This document shows positions 1-10,309 of a stretch of DNA of 64,000 bases, piece after piece (position 1 is the stretch's first letter; each line of letters starts with the position of its first letter). The DNA is from Phallusia mammillata (lineage: Eukaryota; Chordata; Ascidiacea; Phlebobranchia; Ascidiidae). The translations under genes and the position numbers were made by a program. Location of the stretch: NCBI GenBank assembly GCA_003260075.1, contig QLIY01000056.1, positions 180,120-244,119 on the forward strand, given 5' to 3'. The notes beneath the pieces are model-generated. The model saw only the letters and a program-made list of their open reading frames with translations. It was not told where the DNA came from and did not search any database.

Positions 1-3000
1 TACACCAACATAGGATGTTTAGCTGCGGCACTAAGTCTGACATTACACTTGTGAGTTTTTGCCATTTGCCAGGCAATACTAAGTTTGTCACCGATATGTT
101 TGACTATATTAATTACAATGGCTGTGAAAATGATCTTAAAACATGGTTACCGTCAATTTTTGTTCTTCCTGAGCAGAGCTTTGTGTCACTGTCTCCTCTT
201 TGGTGGAAGGTCCCGACATCACTGGCTTCTCATCCCATCTTCCTTTGCCAGATGACTTAACTCCCTCAAATCGTGGAGGTTTCATTGTGTCACTAACTAT
301 ACCAGTTGCGCGCTGCAATTCAAATCAACATCAAGTGAAAAATTGTGCAATACAATATCTTCAAGACATGTTAAAGTGAAATTTGGGTGGTTAGTTTCAG
401 GACCCACCATGACTGATCCCACCCCAGGCTTGTGTCAATCTCACTTTCTTGTAAGCACCAGTCACATACCACTTTATAATACGGTGTAGCTTGACCGTCT
501 GTGCCCTTCACTGTTTTGCGCTCCATAACATATTAACAATGTGCAGCTATTTACGGCTTGGTGATTGTTTTAGTGTTATCGTTTTGCTGTGTTCTTTTAT
601 CCAGTGAAATTAACTCAACCCAAATTTAAGCAATCCAATACAAAAGTAACTACAAAAAAACTAACCTTTGCCCTTTCTTTGGCTTCTATGGAGATTGGCG
701 GCTCTTCTGGTGCTTTTACAACATCCATCAGGGCCAAGGGTATGTACATACTGGAAGGATCTTTTGGGGTGCCAACAAAATCTGAGCTGCACAACCAATA
801 AAAGTTAGCATCAACAAAGTAAAAAATAGTACAGCATATAACAGTACAACTAAACCACAGAATATCACATTTTACATTTTGTTACAACAGAGTTCAGGCC
901 ATTGTGAGCCAGTTTACTTAATGGTTTATTCCCAACTGTGGCACCGAACAGAATAAGTAAGGTATAGCTTTTTAGCCTGATACTGAAATGCCATTGGATG
1001 GCTACTCTAGCCAAAATGGCCTAACTCTTGTCACCAGTTGGTTGATGAGACCTCATAGGTCAAAACAGTGTGCACTGTCTGCAACTTTTCAAGAAATTTC
1101 TTACTCAGGGTATGGATTAGGAACATTGAATCTCTTGCACAATAATGGATCAGGATGCCAATCCACTCTATCCCTTGTCAGTGTACCAAATGCTTTTTCT
1201 TTAGGCAAGGAGAGACCTGTCTTTGTTTCCTCCTAAACACAAAAACTAACTGATGATAAATTGTCCAAATGAGCACTACTTCTAGAAGCCTAATGTCCAA
1301 TTACATTTATGTGTAAAGGCTTTTTCATTAAGTCTTTTGAAAGTATTACATAGGCTCATCTAAAACACACATTTTTGAATGAAATTACTTTTAAATCTTC
1401 TGAAAATATTGGCGGTTAAAGTGAAAAACAATTTTAGCCCCAAAAGGTTATCTGAGATTAAATTAACATGTTGTTGTTGTTACAAACCCTTGCCCAGCCC
1501 TAACCACCAACATTTTCAAAAGTTACATATGTTTTGTAAGTAGATTGCAGTATTAGAGTAGCCCATCAAACATTGCTCTGTTATGCTAACAAAACCGATA
1601 TAGCAAATTTAAAGCCTACCAGTATTTCGTCACTTGCTCCTTTTGTGAATCGTGATGAAATTGTGTGAGCTACCAAGCGATTATGAACTTGATATACTCT
1701 ATGGAACTCTTCTCGTTCATGATTACGTTCCCACTCTGTCAGACTACTGACAATTTCGGTGTATGGATCTGTTGATGTCGAAACAAGTCACTAGTCAAGT
1801 CAGTACTATTACAAAATCAATTTAGAACATAGGTAATGATATGAGTTAAAGCAGAGATTTTGGAAACTTAGAAATCTGTATAACACTACAAATACATGTT
1901 GCAATATGGTATTTTTTACGTTAAAAATAAAAATGTTGGCATGGGTATGTTACAAACTGTGCTTTACGTTTCTTTCTTTGCCGAATAGCCCTCTCATATT
2001 CTTCGGGGGGGGGGGCGAACACTAGTTACATATGTCAGCAAGGCATGAATATGCAAATTTAACGCTCGGGTCAGTTTGTGCAACTGCTCGGCCGAGCACC
2101 GAGCATCAAAAACAGCGATGCTCGGTACCGCAGTACTCGGGTTCTGGTTCGGCTCGGCGCATCCCTACTATCTCTTGTCACCAGCTGCACTGATGAGACC
2201 TTATAGGTTGAAACAGTTTGCACTGCATGCTGCTTAAAGTTGCATTTTCTCAATACATTTCTTACTCGGGGTATGGATTAGGAACATTGAATCTCTTGCA
2301 CAATAATGGATCAGGAGGGGGGGGGGTTATCCCTTGTCAGTGTACCAAATGCTTTTTCTTTAGGCATGGAGAGGCCTGTCTTTGTTTCCTCCTAAACACA
2401 AAAAACTAACTGATGATCTATTTGTCTAAATGAGTACCACTTTCGAAAAACTTAATGCCTAACTACATACAGGTGTAAATAATGAAGGCTTTTTTAAGTC
2501 TAACATGGGCATCTAAAATACACACTCTGTAATGAAACTACTTATAAAACATTTGACAACATTGATGGTTAGGGCAAAAAAATTAGCTCCAAAAGGGTAT
2601 CTGAGATTAAATTGACATATTATTGTTATTACAAGCCCTTGTCCAGCCATAACATTTTCGAAAGTTCCATATGTTTTATAAATAGATTGCAGATTATAGA
2701 GTAGCCCATCAACATTGCTCTGTTAAGCTAACAAAACCGATATAGCACTTTTAAAGCCTACCAGTATGTCTTCACTTGCTCCTTTTGTGAATCGTGATGA
2801 AATTGTGTGTGCTACCAAGCGATTGTGAACTTGATATACTCTATGGAATTCTTCTCGCTCATGATTACGTTCCCATTCTGTCAGACTACTGACAATTTCA
2901 GTGTATGGATCTGTTGGTGTCATAAACAAGTCACTAGTCAAGTCAGGACCATTACAGAGCTAATGTAGAGTATAGGTAATGGTATGAAGTAAAAAATCTG

Positions 3001-6000
3001 CATAAGACTATAAATACATGTTGCTTTATGGTATTTTTTACGTTAAAAAACAAAAATGTTAGCATGGGTATGTTACAAATTGTGCTTTACGTTTCTTTCT
3101 TTGCCGAATAGCCCTCTCATATTCTTCGAATCGCCTTTGTTTTTCGGGGTTGTTTGAAAAAGGTTTTAGTGCTTTCGGATCACAGAGTGGAGTTGTACGG
3201 TCAATCTGAAACATGTTCAACAACTTTAGTTCTGTATTAAAGAGCCACCATATCTTTTTTTGTAGTTGTGATTGGTATCTGTTTTCTGAACGAATCATTC
3301 TTAACTTAGGTTTCCATTTTCCTTCATACCTAATCACTAACAAACAAGAAAAAAAATGAAGTCGATTACTAAAATCAACAGCAAATAAAGAATATGCCTT
3401 ACCGGTTTTGATTCTTCAATTTTTGGGGGGGGGGCATTAGACAGCCACCATATCTTTTTTGCTGTTAGTTGTGATTGGTATCTGATTTCTGAACAAATCA
3501 TTCTTAACTTAGGTATCCATTTTCCTTCATAACTAATCACTAACAAACAAGGAAAAAACAAATAAAGTCGATTACTAAAATTAACAGCAAATAAAGAATA
3601 TGCCTTACCGGTTTTGATTCTTCAATTTTTGAAGCTTTTTCCACATCATCTTGGAAACCGAGCTCAAGAGGCTTTTTCCTTTTTGCCGCCTCCATTCGCA
3701 TTCTATCCTCGTGTGAGATAAGATCGAACACAGATTTGATTGGTTCGCTGGCATCGGTTGCCGGGGCAACGCTGCCATCAGCTAGCTTACTTCGCCTCTC
3801 CTCAAATGTGAGGTCAGAATATTTGCTGGGAGCATCACTTGAGGTTGATGGGTGCAGGTGGATATGGGACTGAAAAACAAAGAGGACATTTTGATACTGA
3901 ATTATTCCTTGAAGTAACATATATTAAAATACACTAATTTTGTCACTGGTTTATGTACATAACATAACAATTGAAGTCATTATTTTACCTAATTTTCATT
4001 TATATCAGTAATCCCTGCTATTAGTAGGTTACCTCGCATGGTTTTAAATTTTGAATTCTAACATGTTTTATTATAAATCATACAATGTCAGGCATATTGA
4101 AGGGATAAGCCCCAAAGCACTCATGAAGATGTGGGGGGGGGGATTACCTTGCATGGTCTTAAATTTTGAATTCTAACATGTTTTATTATAAATCATACTA
4201 TGTCAGGCATATTGAAGGGATAAGCCCCAAAGCACTCATGAAGATGTAGTATTGAAATCTGTCAGTAAGCATTACCATATTGTAGACATGGGCTAGAAAA
4301 ATCTAGCCCACAACAGGATTCAAACCCATGACAAGGAGCCTTTCCAAGACTCGAGCTACAATAGGCAAAATAAGATGTTAACAAGCAAACTATACAGAAC
4401 TTGCTAAACTGTTATCCCTATGGAAAAATTCGTATTTACCGATTGGGGCAGGTTCATGTTTTTAATTCGTTCAGCTTCTCTTCTCATTTTCATCCTGCGA
4501 TCAACATCAAAATCAGGAGGCACCACAGGCAGAGGATACTCTTCTATACGGAATACAGATTTCTCATTTGCAGGTACAAATCCCTTTATTCCCTTTGGTT
4601 TGTTTTCGATTGCAAGCCTTTCTTGTCCAGCTGAAAACACAATAGAACCTATATGTATCACCAAGCCAACTATGTGTCAGTGTAATGTGATAAAATTCCA
4701 TTGCTAAATCAAATTTACTTATTTTTGTTTATAAGGGGACAAACTTTGAAAGTAGTCATTAAAATTATCAAAAACTTGCTTTATTGTGCCAAACTCAACT
4801 TGTCTATCTATTATGCATGGATTTTTACCAAAAGATTCAAGCAAACAAAAGACAAAAATATTAATTCACAATCTTCATTCTGTGGGAGTCTTTGGTAAAA
4901 TCTTTCTTAAATATGTACCTGTCAGAGCCATAGGTCTTGTCCAACCATAAGTGCTGTCAGGATTTTTTTCCTCGCTCATGATGGCATCATAATTTCTCAT
5001 GCTATCTGTTGTATATATATCTTCATCTTCTTCCTCAAAAGCTCCCACCCCAAATGCCTATAAATCGCAAACCATTTTCTCAAATGCAAGATGCTTTTAA
5101 AACATTACATCAACTCCTAGTGTCAAGAATTTCACAAGAAAAAGCTCCCAGTATCAGCGTAAAAACAAGGGTTAGCTTTTGAATTAGCACAGTTTGATTT
5201 TACATGATACTTAGTAGGGTAGCAGATTACACAGTTTTGGGGCTATTATACACAGGGTAGCCAAGATGGTTGAGTGATTAGTGCAACCAACCCATTGAAA
5301 CCTGCATTAAAGTTACCAACACACCAAGTCAAAAAATTTATAATAATTTTATGGACTTTAAAATAAAAGACTATGCTTTATAATGGACCTTTTAAGAGAA
5401 TACCACATTCAGGTGTATTAACCCTTACCCCGTTTAGATATAAACAAACAAAAAGTTCACCCCCCAAAACACAAAAACATTCTGTATTCCAAGTGCAACA
5501 GCAGTTATCCACTGCCCATAATTTAGTTTGACAAAATTAATTTAAAACAACACACACCTGGCCCATGAATGAAAGCCTGTTGCCAGATTTTGTTTTTGCT
5601 TTTACAGAGCTTGATTCCTTCACTTTAGTATGGAGGGCTTCTGTAGGATTAAGAGGCTGATATCCAATTCCATGGTGGTTTCCCTTTTGTATGAGGTGAT
5701 CAGGTATAATGTCGATGTCATCAAATCTCACACTTTCAATTCCAAATGCATCTTCGTCCTATTAAATATGACAGGCAAAAGTCAATGATAAATTGCAGGT
5801 GAAGGTTTTGTATGGCAGAATAACAGTGACTTAGTTAGGTGAGAAACATTGTGCAAAGGCAAAATAAAGCAAGTGGTACTTTCAGTCTTCCATTTTACTG
5901 AAATTAGGACTAAAAGGCAAATATATCAAAATAAAGTGAAACGTAACAAATTTATTTATTTAAACCAATTTCCCTGTTCCCCCACAGCCGGTTAGTTTTG

Positions 6001-8224
6001 TGAATTAACTAAAAACACTGACATTTCTTTTTTTAGGTGTAAAGATCTCATTTTGTAACAAACAAAATTTTTATGGTTGGTGGGATTTGCATGTGCTATG
6101 TTGGATAAAATACTTACACTGCTATCTGATGCAGCTCCTGGTAATGCACAACCATACACTTTTTTTGATGCTCCATCCTTGTCCTTCTTCTTCTTTTTTC
6201 TAAATCCACGATCGCCTTTGTATCCCATTTTCAGCAAAAGCTTGTAACCAATATTTTGTCTAAAACAGGGGGGGGGGTTTTGTAACAAACAAAATTTGTA
6301 TGGTTGGTGGGATTTGCATGTGCTATGTTGGATGAAATACTTACACTGCTATCTGATGCAGCTCCTGGTAATGAACAACCATACACTTTTTTAGATGCTC
6401 CATCCTTGTCTTTCTTCTTCTTTTTCTTAAATCCACGATCGCCTTTGTATCCCATTTTTAACAAAAGCTTGTAACCAATATTTTGTCTAAAACATAAATA
6501 AGTTTTAAGGGGGGGGGGGGGGGGGGGGGGAAAATATAATTAAAATTTATACAGACAAAGCTTGTTTATAGCATTATGATTTTTTTAAATTCCATGTTCC
6601 ATTTTATTGCATAAGGACAAGTCTCAAGCTTATTTTTTGTCATAAAACATCTCTGGTAAATTTAACTTTAATTTATACCACAGTCAAAACTTAGTTGTGT
6701 TTTAACTAAATTGTATGATGTGTTTGAGCGTTTTTCGTTTATGATCTGCTAAGCACTGAGTATTAAATATGACAGATTCCTGGATACTAGTGTACCTTTT
6801 GGGAATAACAAGAGTTTCTAGAAGCTCTGCACCAAGAGCCAGTGTCATTTTATCTTCTTGAAGTTTAAACTGTTTTTCTTCAATGTCACTTTTCTTTTTT
6901 GTTGTCATAAATTCCTCAGACACATTTACAGCAGATATTCCCAAATTTGTCCGATCCTAAATAACCACAATGGTTACATGATACAAGCTTTTAGAGCATG
7001 TACAGTTTGATCTGCACCTCCTCATCCATAAAGTCTTGTGGTGCAAAATTCTTGCGATCGGATTTCTTGGATCGGGATGACTTAAAAGTGGATGGGGTCC
7101 AACCCTCCTTCGTACCCACTGTGTTGTAATATCCAGCAGAAAATCCACCCGTAAACGCTCCATGGAACCTAAAACATGAAGGAGGATGGAAAAATAGCTC
7201 ACAAAATACAATTTGAAATGTTCAAAAGTGCACTACACTCTTTGATATAGATTATTTGGAAAGTAATCATTTTTTATTGATATATAATTTTATCTTGGTG
7301 ATTAGTGACACTGTATGTCAGACCTGTGGTAGGTTAATTTACTACCGTTTAAGTCAAGTGTATTGGAATTTGAACAGATAGCAAAAGGCTGTGCAGAAAT
7401 TATTAGCAAACAATACAATGTCTTATGGCGGAAAAGTCTACACAAGACAATGCAGAGCTGACTACAGAAATAAACATGTTCATGCATATAAATTAAATTG
7501 TCAAATCGATAGGGTTCGGATTAGGGATGGACCGATTATTGGCTCCAAAATCTGTATCAGCCTTTTTGCCATCAGACGGCCAAAAATGACCTGTTTGTAA
7601 CTATGTCATTGGGGGGGGGGCGTTCATGCATATAAATTAAGTTGTCAAATTGATAGGTTCAGATTAGGGATGGACCGATTGTTGGCTCCAAAATCTGTAT
7701 CAGCATTTTTGCCATCAGACGGCCAAAAATGACCTGTTTGTAACTATGTCATTTTTGTCTCACACAACCATGTCTTTGCCCAGTCACTGATTAGATATAT
7801 GGAAATAAAAGTGAATGCTTTAGATGCGGCTTTAGTTCTAATAATGAGGGCAAACCAAAAATGAAAAAGTAACCTTCTTCTGCCCTCTTCATCTGTAACA
7901 ATCTGCTCATGAACTGGAACATACTTCAGGTTGTCTTGTTTATCTACAAGTTGGTAGAAAAACATTAATGTAAGGTATTACTCATGTAGTAACAGTGTTA
8001 TGGTCAGAACACCACAAACTGAAAAAATCATGTATATTGTATATTTTTGTTCTGGGTAAGGGAAAATTATTTTTGCACATTTATATTCATGTGATATGTT
8101 ACCTGACTTCTGCTGTTAAAATATGGAACTTATTGCAACTCTTAGTATGAAAGCCTGTCTTACCCTCTGGTATTTTAATAGCTGTGCCATACTTTACATG
8201 CGGATCGTCATCCAAATCTTCCAT
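1..8224 (-). CDS. GPATCH1: GPATCH1, G-patch domain protein 1 (partial, C-terminus beyond window)
   Basis: Spliceosome-associated nuclear protein. Exons, 5' to 3': 8224-8164, 7943-7874, 7168-7018, 6956-6796, 6486-6345, 5758-5558, 5057-4919, 4630-4440, 3869-3609, 3205-3091, 2910-2762, a missing exon, 786-666, 312-151. The start gives [14 protein letters not shown], matching the acidic N-terminus of the family. Exon 3 encodes the conserved block [20 protein letters not shown]. Residues about 148-195 are the G-patch ([17 protein letters not shown], then lysines); its last glycines are replaced by a Lys run, so it is degenerate. [19 protein letters not shown] and [14 protein letters not shown] are family signatures near residues 470-530. 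Phases fit through exon 11; the next recognised exon (786-666) needs an incoming phase 2 while exon 11 ends in phase 0, so one exon is missing or unread at 800-1620. Exon 5 has a second copy at 6259-6118 and exon 11 at 1768-1620, both in assembly-type duplications. Confidence 0.9.
1026..3128. repeat. Direct duplication of about 1 kb around a G run (GPATCH1 exon 11 copied)
   Basis: Bases 1026-2004 and 2165-3124 are two diverged copies of one region, separated by G11 at 2005-2015 and about 150 bp of unrelated hAT-like sequence. The left copy stops exactly where the G run begins, in the middle of GPATCH1 exon 10, and the right copy reads through into intact exon 10. Copy 2 has its own G run near 2316-2327. 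The exon 11 copies are both 149 nt and differ by a few bases (ASDEIL against ASEDIL). This fits unmerged allelic contigs better than a functional duplication. Confidence 0.75.
3237..3631. repeat. Duplicate block with central G10 run
   Basis: Bases 3237-3424 are repeated at 3435-3631 with scattered SNPs and small indels; G10 at 3425-3434 lies exactly at the junction. The left copy ends inside GPATCH1 exon 9 (after the codons for SKIEES), so it holds only a broken end of that exon; the right copy continues into the intact exon. Confidence 0.75.
4028..4245. repeat. Intronic duplicate block with central G11 run
   Basis: About 104 bp (4028-4131) recurs at 4143-4245 with three or four differences around G11 at 4132-4142, inside a GPATCH1 intron. 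Confidence 0.7.
4283..4372 (-). mobile_element. tRNA-derived SINE fragment
   Basis: Read on the minus strand this holds an A-box-like piece (TAGCTCGAGTCTTGG) and a B-box-like piece (GGGTTTGAATCCTG), then the GGGCTAGATTTTTCTAGCCC hairpin-like tail shared with the copies at 17.8, 27.7 and 31.4 kb. It lies in a GPATCH1 intron and is degraded, so it is not a tRNA gene. Confidence 0.6.
6053..6494. repeat. Duplicate block copying GPATCH1 exon 5, with G10 and G22 runs
   Basis: Bases 6053-6268 recur at 6279-6494 around G10 at 6269-6278; a further G22 lies at 6509-6530. Both copies carry the whole G-patch exon with intact splice sites (6118-6259 and 6345-6486), differing by a few bases, for example YGCAL against YGCSL. 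Splicing in both would duplicate 48 residues without a frameshift. The shared pattern with other junctions argues for an assembly artefact. Confidence 0.75.
7478..7755. repeat. Duplicate block around G10, containing a hAT-like repeat end
   Basis: Bases 7478-7611 recur at 7622-7755 with about six SNPs; G10 at 7612-7621 sits at the joint. The block contains TTAGGGATGGACCGAT, a terminal-repeat-like sequence also seen inverted near 18.77 kb (ATCGGTCTGTCTCTAA), so part of it is an old MITE. It lies in the GPATCH1 intron between exons 2 and 3. Confidence 0.65.
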
Positions 8225-8713
8225 TGTTGCTGACCTAAATGTCTATCTGTGTATATCTCAAAATAAGTACCTACATTGGCATCACCTAAAAAGCATTGAG
8301 GACACACATTGATAACTGAAGTGAAACAATATCTTTACACAAAGCAAAGCCCAACTTCAGAGCCACAAATTTAATTTTGATGCAAATGCTATTTTTAGGC
8401 ATGTAGAACAGCTGAAAATGAGTTACCAGTTCAAAAAAATACATTTTACGTTTTTACTTGGAAAAAACTCTTGCTGTATATACCATACATTAACAACATG
8501 AATTGATAATGCAAAAACACACTTTTTAATCAAGTATATGTACAATTTCAAATATCACATGGAAATGGAGGTTTGTTATAGCTAACAAAAGTACTTTCTT
8601 AGCTTCACAACGCTTAAAAGTCAGTTCAAAGTTAATTTTGAATGTCCAAGAGCCCATGGTACTCTCATTCTCTGATTCACTAAACAGCCAACTGCAATTG
8701 AGTTGCAAATGAA
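8225..8713 (-). promoter_or_regulatory. U2AF1-GPATCH1 intercistronic region
   Basis: This 489-bp same-strand gap separates the U2AF1 stop from the GPATCH1 start. It has an ATTAAA poly(A)-like hexamer on the minus strand at 8530-8525 and, just before the GPATCH1 ATG, an acceptor-like ATTTAG followed by GTCAGCAACAATG. Ascidians use spliced-leader trans-splicing, and such an acceptor could receive the leader. The gap is longer than the very short ones usual in Ciona operons, so GPATCH1 may equally have its own promoter. Confidence 0.4.
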
Positions 8714-9346
8714 TTAGTGCCTTCTGTGTCGTTCGCGTGAGCGACTGCGTTTGCTTCTTGTTGGTGGAGATCGAGACTTGCGTTTCTTTTCCTTTCTGCC
8801 ATACAACTGCCGACGAAGCTCTCTGGATATCGGCTTTAGATGCATGAAATTGCAGAAGCCACCACGGGTACATTCGCCCATTTCGTACTGCCGACAACAT
8901 GCCTCACGGAAATCCGTCACAGTACTGAGCTCCGATAAAATTGGCTGACCATTGAACCAACGATTATTGAGATCATTTACAGCCTTTTCAGCATCTTCTT
9001 CTTTATGAAACTTCACATAGACATTGCCAACTAGGTGATCACCAAGATTATCGCACACATTCATCTCTTCAATGGATCCGTATTTTTCCTCCAATTCTAC
9101 AAACACTTCTTCAAAGAAATTATCGTAATGCTCCTGCATCTCAACATCAGTAAATGTTCCAGCTGCTGTGTTATTGATTTGTGGATTTTGGTAAAGACCT
9201 TGAATGAGAATTGTCTGGCTGAATGTTGGTTTGTTGTGCAGTCTGGAGCATCTTTCTCCATGACGGCAAGCTCCGATTTTGAAGTAAAATGAACAGTTGA
9301 CCTTATCTTTTTCAGTGCCAAAAATTGAGGCTAAATATTCTGCCAT
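8714..9346 (-). CDS. U2AF1: U2AF1, U2 auxiliary factor small subunit (U2AF35)
   Basis: Recognises the AG of 3' splice sites as a heterodimer with U2AF65 in the nucleus. The intact 210-aa frame starts MAEYLASIFGTEKDKVNCSF, as in other U2AF35 proteins. A first CCCH zinc finger (CSFYFKIGACRHGERCSRLH, about residues 18-37) is followed by a UHM-type RRM (about 43-145), a second CCCH finger (CCRQYEMGECTRGGFCNFMH, about 150-169) and a short RS tail. Human U2AF1 is 240 aa; the glycine-rich end is missing here. The gene has no introns, although vertebrate copies have several. It is upstream of GPATCH1 on the same strand and divergent from MRPL45. All Zn ligands are present. Confidence 0.96.
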   Translation of the reverse strand: MAEYLASIFGTEKDKVNCSFYFKIGACRHGERCSRLHNKPTFSQTILIQGLYQNPQINNTAAGTFTDVEMQEHYDNFFEEVFVELEEKYGSIEEMNVCDNLGDHLVGNVYVKFHKEEDAEKAVNDLNNRWFNGQPILSELSTVTDFREACCRQYEMGECTRGGFCNFMHLKPISRELRRQLYGRKEKKRKSRSPPTRSKRSRSRERHRRH

Positions 9347-9599
9347 TTTCAGCCCTTCGTTTATGCAAAAAACTGTAAATTTCCTTAATCACAATAAAAT
9401 CACTTTTTTCTGCAAAGATAAGAAAACTATGTCAGTAACTGGGGGGGGGGCGAACAGTTGACCTTATCTTTTTCAGTGCCAAAAATTGAGGCTAGATATT
9501 CTGCCATTTTTCAGCCCTTTGTTTATGCAAAAAACTGTAAATTTTCTTCAAATAAAATCACTTTTTTCTGCAAAGATAAGAAAACTATGTCAGTAACTC
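9285..9599. repeat. Duplicate of the U2AF1 5' end around a G10 run
   Basis: Bases 9285-9439 (first codons of U2AF1 plus upstream DNA) recur at 9450-9599 with few differences, separated by G10 at 9440-9449. The second copy carries a U2AF1 start fragment that leads nowhere. Counted once, the real spacer to MRPL45 is several hundred bases shorter than it appears. Confidence 0.75.
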
Positions 9600-10031
9600 A
9601 GTTTTCTTAAAAACCTAAACGAAACTAATAATAAAATAAATCTACCATTACACAGCAAGTTTGTATTAATATTGCCTAACACCTGGGCCTCACAGTACTT
9701 ACTATGACATATTTCTGCTTGACTGTTTGCAAAATTTAGTTTGGTGGGAAGTGGGAACAGGTTACAGTCAGAAACGTTTTGCATTTTGCTAAATCCGACG
9801 CACTAAAATCACATTTTGTAACTTTGCTTTGTTAAAATTTTTGTAACATTTCTGCTTGTGTTTTTATCATTTTTTATTATTAAAAAAATTATGACAGAGC
9901 AGCCACAGAACAGTTAGGGGGGGGGGTACCTGGGCCTCACAGTACTTACTATGACATATTTCTGCTTGATTTTTTGCAAAATTTGGTTTGGTGGGAAGTG
10001 GGAACAGGTTACAGTCAGAAACGTTTTGCAT

Positions 10032-10112
<81 letters not shown>

Positions 10113-10309
10113 GCAAATTTAGTTTCGTAGTGTAAAACGAGAAATCAAGTAAGAAATGAGGTAGGTGATCTATATGGAGGTGTTGCGTACTACAATTCTT
10201 CGGTCTTTACGACCAGGAAAGCTGAACACAGGTAAATGGGGGGGGGGTGCAAATTCAGTTTCGTAGTGTAAAGCGAGAAATCAAGTAAGAAATGAGGTAG
10301 TTGATCTAT
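9347..10309. promoter_or_regulatory. Divergent intergenic region, U2AF1 (-) and MRPL45 (+)
   Basis: The start codons of two housekeeping genes face away from each other across this segment, as in a bidirectional promoter. It is inflated by four junctions: G10 at 9440, G11 near 9917, G78 at 10034-10111 and G8 at 10239-10246. Block 9672-9785 recurs at 9929-10033, and block 10112-10238, which includes the MRPL45 first exon (ATG copy at 10174), recurs at 10247-10371. No TATA box is convincing. Confidence 0.5.
10034..10111. repeat. 78-base poly-G run
   Basis: Uninterrupted G78, the longest homopolymer in the window. To its left is a fragment (9928-10033) that repeats the preceding sequence and to its right a copy of the MRPL45 5' region that is repeated again after the next G run. 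A pure run of this length between two broken-off copies is most simply a read or contig-end artefact. Confidence 0.85.

Noticed and set aside
6118..6486. A genuine tandem G-patch duplication in GPATCH1
   Set aside because: The copies lie around a G10 run with the same geometry as non-coding duplicates elsewhere, and family members have one G-patch.
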